Source of the DNA: Rubripirellula sp.
GTDB taxonomy: Bacteria; Planctomycetota; Planctomycetia; Pirellulales; Pirellulaceae
Assembly (NCBI GenBank): GCA_029287555.1
Contig: JARFQX010000696.1
Span: forward strand, 1-5,614
Reading direction: 5' to 3'
Length of the DNA stretch: 5,614 nt
The translations under genes and the position numbers were made by a program. Below, in pieces: positions 1 through 5,095 of the stretch; the first letter of the stretch is position 1; each line of letters starts with the position of its first letter. The notes below the pieces were generated by a model, which made no database searches, was not told where the DNA came from, and saw only the letters and a program-made list of their open reading frames with translations.

Positions 1-316
1 GGATCCATGTATTCACCGCGAGCTTTCCTTCCCATGAGTTGCCCCCTTCTCAAGGAATGAGTTTCAGCGTGATGAGCGAAGAGCTTAGCCAAAGGCGCGG
101 AGATGTCAAATTTATTGCTAGCGTCGGCTGGATCGCCCAGACGTTGCCTGTCCCCTTTCGTTCCTGTTGCCTGTCCCCTTTCGTTCCCTTTCGTTCCTTT
201 CGTTCTGATCCTGGATCGGGTCTATCGGCAAGCGGAAAAGCGGCTAGCGGCCGATCCCGCGAGGTACGAGTTTCATTACATCTCGGTTGCGGCGTTGCTC
301 ACGAGGACGTTGCTCG
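1..316. other. Left-edge intergenic region, no confident gene
   Basis: No gene can be supported here. The stretch lies downstream of the nitrilase-family gene (stop at 317). It holds a C/T-rich tandem repeat (143-205) and, after it, a plus-strand frame from about 205 to 325 with coding-like amino acid and third-base composition but no recognisable identity. No hairpin with a U-tract was found downstream of the nitrilase-family stop codon. The first six bases are GGATCC, a BamHI site, which may be chance or a cloning boundary. Confidence 0.5.
143..205. repeat. C/T-rich short tandem repeat (GTTGCCTGTCCCCTTTCGTTCC-type)
   Basis: A 22-nt unit beginning GTTGCCTGTCCCC and ending TTTCGTTCC occurs at 143-164 and is repeated exactly at 166-187 after one T. 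Its 3' part, CTTTCGTTC, then recurs at 188-196 and 197-205. The minus-strand form reads GGAACGAAAGGGGACAGGC. From general knowledge, GGGGACAGGC-type repeats often accompany REP-associated (IS200/Y1-like) transposase genes. No such gene is visible here, so this could be a remnant or a slippage-expanded copy. Confidence 0.75.
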
Positions 317-1414
317 TCACCGGGCCGATCCGCCGCGGGACCGGTCCTGGGCATGGCGTGCTCGTTCGAGTTGTTCGGTGACCGTGTCGAGCAACCCGAG
401 GGACTCCGCCATCTCGCCAATCGTTGTCTGCGGATCGTTCGACCAGAAGATTCCCTGATCCTCCGACTCGGAGTAGCGGTAACCGACGCGGTCTCCAAAA
501 GCCTCGCGAAACGCCTCCCCATTTCGAAGCTTCGTCGACCACGGAAGCAGGACGTAGCTCAAGTCAATCTCGTGCACCATCGTCGCCTCCGGCTCTCGGA
601 TCTGTGCTACCACCAATCCGGTTCCCGGTTCAAAGATCGAAGCGTTATTACGAAACGTCGATGAGACCACCCAGTACTCGTGCGTCGCCGCATACATGGC
701 CGGACGTGTTAACTGCGGTGACTGGGTCGGAAACAGGACCAGTTCCGCCCCCTTCTCCTTCAACACCTGCCAGCCCTCGGGAAAGTTGATGTCGTAACAG
801 ATCTGGATGCCGACGCGGCCGATATCCAGATCGATCACGTTGTATTCTCGGCCTGGCCGCAAGCCTCCCTCGAAGACTCCCTTGCCATCTTCTCTAACCC
901 GATCGAGCACGGGGTGAACCTTGTCGTAGCGTCCCGCCAGTTGCCCCTTCCGATCGATGACAATCGCGCTGTTGGCGCACGTCGGCCCGTCGTCTCCATC
1001 GCGAAACACACCGCCGACAACGATGTTGCATTGGTATTGCTTTGCGAGCCTGCCAAGCCCCTTTTCGATGGCCTCTTCCACCGGTACCGCGACATCGATC
1101 GCTTTCCCTTCCTTTCCAGCTGTGACGCCGTATTCCGAGAAGAGCGCGAGATCGAGACTCCGGCCATACTTCTCCTTCGAGTCCCGAGACATTTCGTCTA
1201 GCAGTTGCTCAATCTGCCGAAGTCGAGCATCCAGCCCTGGGTAGTCGCTGTACCACGGCGTCATTGTTGTTCCAATGATGACCTTCCGTGGCAGGCGATC
1301 GTGAATTGGCGTTTGGCTCGAACCCAATTCGTTTTCCTCGCCGAAGGCCGCCCAGGGGGGCAACGCCAGACCAAGAAAGAGCAAAACCACCCACCCAACT
1401 CTTGATCGCCTCAT
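317..1414 (-). CDS. Exported carbon-nitrogen hydrolase (nitrilase superfamily)
   Basis: This predicted 365-residue protein belongs to the nitrilase/amidase superfamily, which hydrolyses non-peptide C-N bonds through a Glu-Lys-Cys triad. All three residues are visible: Glu94 in LALFSEYG, Lys165 in GRYDKVHP and Cys206 in VGIQICYDINFPEGW. The FEGGLRPG segment (about 181-188) fits the family's strand before the Cys block. The N-terminus (MRRSR, then a hydrophobic run VGWVVLLFLGLALPPWAAFG) is a signal peptide, so the enzyme is probably periplasmic or surface-located, unlike most cytosolic family members. I chose the ATG at 1414 because it gives a standard signal peptide and has GGAG 8 nt upstream. 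An in-frame ATG at 1441 (nine residues longer, preceded by GGAAG) is the alternative, and the frame stays open to 1507. A TATATT hexamer (minus strand, 1461-1466) could be a -10 box but lacks a clear -35. The Arg-rich tail (about 350-365) is probably dispensable. Substrate is unknown. Confidence 0.9.
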   Translation of the reverse strand: MRRSRVGWVVLLFLGLALPPWAAFGEENELGSSQTPIHDRLPRKVIIGTTMTPWYSDYPGLDARLRQIEQLLDEMSRDSKEKYGRSLDLALFSEYGVTAGKEGKAIDVAVPVEEAIEKGLGRLAKQYQCNIVVGGVFRDGDDGPTCANSAIVIDRKGQLAGRYDKVHPVLDRVREDGKGVFEGGLRPGREYNVIDLDIGRVGIQICYDINFPEGWQVLKEKGAELVLFPTQSPQLTRPAMYAATHEYWVVSSTFRNNASIFEPGTGLVVAQIREPEATMVHEIDLSYVLLPWSTKLRNGEAFREAFGDRVGYRYSESEDQGIFWSNDPQTTIGEMAESLGLLDTVTEQLERARHAQDRSRGGSAR

Positions 1415-1548
1415 TTCGTTCGCTCCAACACGTGATGCCATGTGCGTCTTCCGGGCTTTGAATATACACGTATTGACGACACGACACGACGCGAAGTCGC
1501 ATCGCATTCGCCGACATCTGGTTCCGCGACTCAGGCTTTACGCTTGGC
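1415..1548. other. Short intergenic spacer between the two hydrolase genes
   Basis: This 134-bp gap separates the SGNH-like gene (stop at 1549) from the nitrilase-family start (1414), both on the minus strand. It contains TATATT (1461-1466, minus strand), a possible -10 element, but the hexamers at the expected -35 distance (such as TCGTGT) do not match a consensus. A short ACACG-type direct repeat lies at 1479-1490. No terminator-like hairpin with a T-run follows the SGNH-like gene, so read-through co-transcription is possible. Confidence 0.3.
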
Positions 1549-2346
1549 TTATTCTGATCCGGGAGATTCGCCGAGCACTCGATCGAGCACGGAATCGAGC
1601 CAGCGCTTCATGTCGGGTGTGAGCTTTTCAAATCCTCGGCTCGAGCGAGGCTGGCCCAGGGCGTGACGCATGGCGTTGTGCATCAAGTAGCGTCCGCTGG
1701 CGACATCCATGTGGATCTTGTCGCGGTACAAGTCAGCAACGTCCGCGATCGGAGCTTGTCCCGCAGCGATGTCTCGCTCGACCTGTTGCAGCAGGTCCAT
1801 CGCTCGCGTGCGTTCAAACGTGCGATCCGGATGTTTCCTGCGAAGCGCCTTTAGCAAAGAATCGAACCAAGCTGGACCATGCGACATGGAAGCCGCAGGC
1901 GATCGCTGAACCGAGGCCCATTCCTCAGCTCGAGACGCCGATCGCGCCCAACCCGTGTGGATGACAACCCGTGCCTCGGGTTGCTGCTGAATCAACTTGG
2001 AGATGGCTGTGACGTCTTCCTCAAGAGTCGAACCGTAGTGGACCTGGATTGCAAGCACTTCGTACTTTTTCTGCTCCAGCGCCCCGGGCCAAAGCGTGGA
2101 CGATTTGACACAGGGTTCGTCGGGATTCGCCACCATGTAGGGCAGGCTCTTGCCGCAGTCGACATGCCATTGAGTGTCGCCGTCAAGCTGGGAGGGAACC
2201 GTGTCCCAGGTGAGCGAGTTGCCGATCAGAAAAAAGCTTCGCCGTTCTTGACCGGAACGTGACTGGCCTTGTTCTTGGGCGGTTGCCCGGACCGTTGTCC
2301 CAAGCAAGACCAGAAACAGGCAAAGTGCCGAGGCGTTTAGTTTCAT
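1549..2346 (-). CDS. Exported SGNH-like hydrolase family protein
   Basis: This 265-residue protein resembles SGNH/GDSL-type esterases and acetylhydrolases. Residues 1-23 form a signal peptide (MKLNASALCLFLVLLGTTVRATA, shown in parts: a Lys n-region, a Leu/Val-rich core, then ATA before Gln24). The block-I motif follows as FFLIGNSLTW, with candidate nucleophile Ser44. Near the C-terminus, DLYRDKIHMD supplies a DxxH block V (Asp209, His212), and a helix with the pattern YLMHNAMRHAL follows, as is usual after that block. The classical block-III GxND is not evident; QVHYGSTLEED (about 101-111) lies where it is expected. Two Cys (64 and 79) could form a disulfide after export. The protein may therefore be a divergent esterase, perhaps acting on acylated polysaccharide, but the substrate is a guess. 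The ATG at 2346 has no strong Shine-Dalgarno sequence. The next gene downstream (exported nitrilase-type hydrolase) starts 134 bp away on the same strand. Confidence 0.8.
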   Translation of the reverse strand: MKLNASALCLFLVLLGTTVRATAQEQGQSRSGQERRSFFLIGNSLTWDTVPSQLDGDTQWHVDCGKSLPYMVANPDEPCVKSSTLWPGALEQKKYEVLAIQVHYGSTLEEDVTAISKLIQQQPEARVVIHTGWARSASRAEEWASVQRSPAASMSHGPAWFDSLLKALRRKHPDRTFERTRAMDLLQQVERDIAAGQAPIADVADLYRDKIHMDVASGRYLMHNAMRHALGQPRSSRGFEKLTPDMKRWLDSVLDRVLGESPGSE

Positions 2347-2545
2347 TGATCGATCAAAATTGTTGGCGTGTCAACAGAGGAAAGTCGCCCACGCAACGTT
2401 TATAGCATCTATTGGATGCAGCAAGCTGACCCGTTTGAAGGCACTCGTTTGGCTCGGCGCAGTTTTCTCGCAAGTCGGACCAGAGCTCTGAGCAGATCGC
2501 TGCGGACCGATTTCGCTGCCACATGTAGGCTAAAGCACGAAGGAT

Positions 2546-2591
2546 GACGGCAAGATGAGGCACGAAAGGAGGATATCTCACCTTTGCCGTC
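2546..2591. repeat. Imperfect inverted repeat (hairpin) in HAF-SGNH spacer
   Basis: GACGGCAA (2546-2553) pairs with TTGCCGTC (2584-2591), and after a small internal loop TGAG (2556-2559) pairs with CTCA (2577-2580). The loop, about 17 nt (2560-2576), contains AGGAGG on the plus strand, i.e. CCUCCUUUC in a minus-strand transcript, which matches the anti-Shine-Dalgarno end of 16S rRNA. No U-tract follows on either strand. The inverted repeat is directly visible; any function is speculative. Confidence 0.45.
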
Positions 2592-2606
2592 TCCGATCGG
2601 CTCTGC

Positions 2607-2630
2607 CGTTTCGTTGACGTTGACGAAACG
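2607..2630 (-). terminator. Hairpin just downstream of HAF gene, possible transcript end
   Basis: CGTTTCGT (2607-2614) and ACGAAACG (2623-2630) form a perfect 8-bp inverted repeat around an 8-nt loop. It starts about 30 nt after the stop codon of the HAF gene read on the minus strand. The minus strand has no U-run after the stem, so it is not a classical intrinsic terminator. It could protect the 3' end of the message or assist another termination mechanism. Confidence 0.3.
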
Positions 2631-2660
2631 AACCAAACGGACAGGCTCTCCTGGCGGTTG

Positions 2661-3869
2661 CTAGGGGTTCGGTACCAGCACGACGGCGCGTTCGTCAAAC
2701 AGATCCGGCGTCAGTGCGTACCCGGCCAACCAGCCTGCGTTGCTGATCGCTCCAATCCACTGCAGGTTGAGGTCGGAGTTGGGTTGGTTGGTGACCTTCT
2801 CAAGGTCAATCGTCTGACCACCTCGCCATACCACTTCGGCTCCCAATCGATCGATGATCGGCGTCCCTTTCGCTCGATAGATATTGACTTCGCCGACAAC
2901 CTGAACCGAATTGATGTCGGCGGCATCATTGAGATCGTTGGCCTGTGTGTTTGTTGTTGCGTGACGACCGGTGTCGACGAGGTAAGGCATGTCGATCAAC
3001 GCGCCGCCAGCGGTCAGCAGGTAGGTCTGGGGGCCATCTGGGCGGTATTCTCCGCATATGTCGCCATGCTCATTGATCGCGGTTGCAGACTGGAGAGGAA
3101 TGTCGCCGATCCACAAGGCCTCCGCATTCGAGGCAGATAAGTGCGTGCCATCCCAAGTGAGCTGCCAGCGATACGCCTGATCTTGGATCGTCCCGACAAC
3201 GGTACCCGCATCATTGACATCGGGGGCCCACGCATCGATGTCGGCTCCAAGTACTGTGGGACCAACGGGCGTGCTATCGGCCTGCAATCCCCATGCAACA
3301 ATCGAGCGTTCCGTGTCACTGCTGAGCCAACCGACCACGAGACCGTGGTTATTGATTTCAACCGCAATCGCATCACCGACAAATGCGGTCGGAACAGGAA
3401 GTTCGATCGGAGATTCCAGGAAGCTGGGCCATGCCATCGGCCTGAGAGTTCCCATCGTGCCCGCCGAACCCACGATGATTCCGTCGTCATTGATGTCGTT
3501 CGCTGCGGTAACCGTGGTCGACGAATCCGCACCATCCGGAAGTAACAGTGCCTCGGCAACAAAGGGTGTTCCGGATGCGTCCAACGCCCAATAGTGTGCA
3601 TCGCCCGCGGAGACGCCGACGACTTCCATGCCAACCAGTTCCCCTGCCTCGTCGCGCAATTCATGCAGACCCTCAGCATAGCCGATCCCGTTGAGCGACC
3701 CCGAGCTGTCCGCAAGCGGAACCATCACATATCCGCTTCCGCCGCTGTCACCGCCTCCGCCGTTGCCTCCACCAGGCTTGTCCTTGGGAGGTTTCGCGAG
3801 GGCCGGTGTCACAGCAATCAGGCCGATTGCCAGAAAGAACGCACTCACGATTAATCTTCGGAAGCACAT
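2661..3869 (-). CDS. Exported HAF-repeat protein
   Basis: This 402-residue exported protein is built from HAF-family extracellular repeats (the family modelled as TIGR02913). Each repeat has an Asn-Asp/Asn-x-Gly core followed by a hydrophobic-Gly strand and often an aromatic strand: NDINDDGIIVGSAG (about 124-137), EINNHGLVVGW (171-181), DVNDAGTVVGT (217-227) with YRW, AINEHGDICGEY (265-275), DINSVQVVGEV (318-328) and AISNAGWLAGY (374-384). The repeats probably stack as a beta-rich, propeller-like fold. The signal peptide spans residues 1-25 (MCFRRLIVSAFFLAIG core, cleavage after ALA), followed by a Gly-rich linker, KPGGGNGGGGDSGGSG. The start at 3869 was chosen because it begins the signal peptide and has GGAG 9 nt upstream. 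The frame stays open to 4136, but that extension translates repeat DNA. The protein ends at AVVLVPNP with no PEP-CTERM anchor. Its leader contains one copy of the hairpin repeat. The molecular function of HAF proteins is unknown. Confidence 0.85.
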   Translation of the reverse strand: MCFRRLIVSAFFLAIGLIAVTPALAKPPKDKPGGGNGGGGDSGGSGYVMVPLADSSGSLNGIGYAEGLHELRDEAGELVGMEVVGVSAGDAHYWALDASGTPFVAEALLLPDGADSSTTVTAANDINDDGIIVGSAGTMGTLRPMAWPSFLESPIELPVPTAFVGDAIAVEINNHGLVVGWLSSDTERSIVAWGLQADSTPVGPTVLGADIDAWAPDVNDAGTVVGTIQDQAYRWQLTWDGTHLSASNAEALWIGDIPLQSATAINEHGDICGEYRPDGPQTYLLTAGGALIDMPYLVDTGRHATTNTQANDLNDAADINSVQVVGEVNIYRAKGTPIIDRLGAEVVWRGGQTIDLEKVTNQPNSDLNLQWIGAISNAGWLAGYALTPDLFDERAVVLVPNP

Positions 3870-3950
3870 CGCAGGAATCTCCGTGGGAAGGTTAAGGTCC
3901 GCGATAAACTTCTGTGACTCATTACCCGGGCGCGCGGACACGTCCGCTCG

Positions 3951-4013
3951 AGTGGAGGCTTTGCGGCCGGTGGTTGGTTCGTTGGCGCGAGTGGACCACC
4001 GGCCGGCTTTTGT
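3951..4013 (+). repeat. Hairpin repeat, copy 1 (in HAF gene leader)
   Basis: This 63-nt unit matches 4845-4906 as a direct repeat, with seven substitutions and a 1-nt gap by my alignment. It contains a perfect 11-bp stem, CGGCCGGTGGT (3964-3974) with ACCACCGGCCG (3995-4005), around a 20-nt loop holding GTTGGCGCGAGTGG. The stem is followed on the plus strand by GCTTTTGTTTTG, so the unit resembles an intrinsic terminator read left to right. No plus-strand gene precedes it. It lies 82-144 nt upstream of the ATG of the minus-strand HAF gene, so it may form part of that gene's leader or promoter region. Confidence 0.8.
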
Positions 4014-4091
4014 TTTGTTGGCTCGGTTTGTTGGTTCATGGCAATCGGATCGTGCAAGACGAGCCGCATTCGCAGTCGCGGAGCGACAATG

Positions 4092-4278
4092 TTCGACAGC
4101 CTGGGACGTCAGTCCCAGGAAGATAAACCCGAACAAACCGTGGGTTGCGACGATGGCCGTATCTGTATCTCAAACATACGCGGACAGCGTGCACTGCCGG
4201 ACGACAGCCATCGTCGTTCCACGACTCGCCATGTGGAATGGTTCAGCGGTCCTGGGACTGACGTCCCAGGCTATCGAA
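4092..4278. mobile_element. REPIN/MITE-like element with palindromic 28-bp inverted ends
   Basis: The left end (4092-4119) is TTCGACAG followed by CCTGGGACGTCAGTCCCAGG. The right end (4251-4278) is its reverse complement with a single mismatch (CTATCGAA as the outer part). Each end is itself a hairpin: CCTGGGAC and GTCCCAGG around a 4-nt loop. A second inverted pair sits inside, CGACGATGGCCGT (4148-4160) and ACAGCCATCGTCG (4204-4216), centred at nearly the same point as the outer pair. Two palindromic sequences in inverted orientation less than 200 bp apart is the architecture of a REPIN, and short size without a gene also fits a MITE. No transposase is present in the window, and I could not identify target-site duplications. 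Confidence 0.65.
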
Positions 4279-4534
4279 AAACGTGCCTCCGGCACTTGGT
4301 CGATGTGTTGCTTCGGAAACGGGTTTGAGCATCGCCATTGACTTCATCTGGTGCTACTGTTTCATGTCGGTTCGTCTGACTTCAGCTTGTTGTAATGGAG
4401 TGCCCAGGGCCTCATGGGCTTCTTGCTGGAGCCTTCGGAGCCGAGCCGGGCGGGTTCCGATTTGTGTCTATTAAGTAATGCGACAACGCCTGGCGAATTT
4501 CTCACCCGGTGGGGACGAATTCGAAAAATTCTCT

Positions 4535-4607
4535 GTTACGCCGAAGGCGTTACATTCCACAGCCCAGGGTCGCGAAGCAGCGCAGTCGCCGTGCGCAACC
4601 CCGGGGT
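4535..4607. repeat. Palindromic patch, possible dispersed intergenic repeat
   Basis: Three small palindromes are packed together: ACGCC-GAA-GGCGT (4538-4550); GGGT-C-GCG (4567-4574) with CGC-A-ACCC (4594-4601), a 7-bp stem with one mismatch; and the perfect 10-bp palindrome ACCCCGGGGT (4598-4607). No coding signal is convincing here. The pattern is typical of dispersed intergenic repeats, but there is only one copy in the window, so this is inference. Confidence 0.4.
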
Positions 4608-4703
4608 GCCGAATTACGGAAATCCTCACGGAGGGAGGGTGAAGTTGGACGCGGTAAACGTCGTGCCGAACAGCATTGCGTCTGACTCCTTTTTCGTCTC
4701 ATT

Positions 4704-4787
4704 TTCGTGTTCATTGGTGAGATTCGTGGCTGAGCCTCTTCCATTCTTCCGTAGCCCCGGAAAAGAGAATGCCACGAAGAACACGAA
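4704..4787. repeat. Long composite inverted repeat (hairpin)
   Basis: Successive complementary segments nest into an 84-nt hairpin: TTCGTGTTC (4704-4712) with GAACACGAA (4779-4787); after a 10-nt one-sided bulge, TTCGTGGC (4723-4730) with GCCACGAA (4771-4778); then CATTCT (4742-4747) with AGAATG (4766-4771, sharing one base with the previous arm) and TCCG (4748-4751) with CGGA (4758-4761) near the tip. The CACGAA words recur beyond the right arm (4793-4798). This looks like a dispersed palindromic element. It has no U-tract suggesting a terminator. Confidence 0.6.
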
Positions 4788-4844
4788 TGCGCACGAAGAC
4801 GGAGATCTGACTCAATACTGTTCTGCCCATCCAGCTGGGAAGGA

Positions 4845-4906
4845 AGTGGAGGCGTTGCGGTCGGTGAGTGTTAGTTGGCGCGAGTGGCTCACCGGCCGGC
4901 TTTTGT
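4845..4906 (+). repeat. Hairpin repeat, copy 2
   Basis: This is the second direct copy of the unit at 3951-4013. Its stem is CGGTCGGTGAG (4858-4868) with CTCACCGGCCG (4888-4898), 11 pairs including one G-U type pair (4861/4895), around a 19-nt loop that keeps GTTGGCGCGAGTGG. It is followed by GCTTTTGT. The two loop-proximal pairs differ from copy 1 on both arms (GT/AC there, AG/CT here) yet stay complementary. The conserved stem, loop and T-rich tail suggest a structured dispersed element. Confidence 0.8.
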
Positions 4907-5095
4907 CGTGAGGCGTCACTAATGATGGTGCGTGATCGCCAAGACAAGTCCTGGTATACGGTTGATGATTCTGGGCAGTTGCAACCTCCAATTTTGCGTC
5001 GAGTTCTTAGCCTGATCACGCGGGGCAGCTTGTACCTGGATATGGATTGCACATGGCCTCGTGCGGAGCATGGCTCACTTGTGCTCGAACGACGC

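Larger units (their letters stand above)
2347..2660. other. Intergenic region with two hairpins and a possible -10 box
   Basis: No gene is supported in these 314 bases between the HAF gene (stop at 2661) and the SGNH-like gene (start at 2346). Two inverted repeats are annotated separately (2607-2630 and 2546-2591). On the minus strand, TATAAA at 2399-2404 lies about 53 nt before the SGNH-like ATG and could be a -10 element; the best upstream match, TTGCTG, is only 14 nt away, so the promoter call is weak. A TTGACA at 2369-2374 has no usable -10 before the ATG. An AGGAGG on the plus strand (2567-2572) has no start codon or reading frame after it. Confidence 0.4.
3870..5095. other. Repeat-rich intergenic island between two HAF genes
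   Basis: These 1226 bases contain no gene I can support. They are dominated by inverted and direct repeats: the hairpin repeat copies at 3951-4013 and 4845-4906, the REPIN-like element at 4092-4278, a palindromic patch at 4535-4607 and a composite hairpin at 4704-4787. Long plus-strand frames here (3691-4341 and 4414-4911) translate these repeats and are therefore suspect. A GCGGAC-AC-GTCCGC palindrome (3934-3947) lies in the leader of the HAF gene, and GTGCC-TCC-GGCAC (4283-4295) is a further small hairpin. From 4296 to 4530 I see nothing recognisable. From 4922 a plus-strand frame with GAGG 8 nt before its ATG stays open to the window end, but most of it is antisense to the partial HAF gene. 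Confidence 0.6.

Noticed and set aside
1..6. GGATCC at the very start
   Set aside because: It may be a BamHI cloning boundary or chance; nothing else in the sequence shows vector or biological meaning.
143..205. Possible CRISPR array
   Set aside because: The repeats are nearly contiguous with no spacers of regular length and are pyrimidine-only slippage-type units.
287..789. Overlapping plus-strand frames (287-664, 424-789) opposite the nitrilase-family gene
   Set aside because: They are antisense to a gene with an intact catalytic triad, are Arg/Pro/Ser-rich and show no motif.
2369..2374. TTGACA (minus strand) as a -35 box for the SGNH-like gene
   Set aside because: The hexamer 17 nt downstream is GATCAA, overlapping the ATG region, so transcription would begin inside the gene.
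2567..2572. Strong AGGAGG on the plus strand
   Set aside because: No start codon at a suitable distance and no plus-strand reading frame with coding character follows; it lies in a hairpin loop.
2658..3545. Plus-strand frames (2658-3140, 3141-3545) opposite the HAF gene
   Set aside because: The minus frame carries repeated HAF motifs and a signal peptide; the plus frames look like antisense open frames only.
3870..4136. N-terminal extension of the HAF gene to 4136
   Set aside because: The added 89 residues translate repeat DNA and would bury a well-formed signal peptide that begins at 3869 with its own GGAG.
3691..4341. 216-codon plus-strand frame spanning the HAF gene start and the REPIN-like element
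   Set aside because: The first part is antisense to the signal peptide and Gly-rich linker of the HAF gene, and the rest translates the hairpin repeat and REPIN-like element.
4414..4911. 165-codon plus-strand frame in the HAF intergenic island
   Set aside because: Its translation runs through the palindromic patch, the 84-nt hairpin and hairpin repeat copy 2; composition is Ser/Arg/Pro-rich with no domain and no good ribosome binding site, so it is read as translated repeat DNA.
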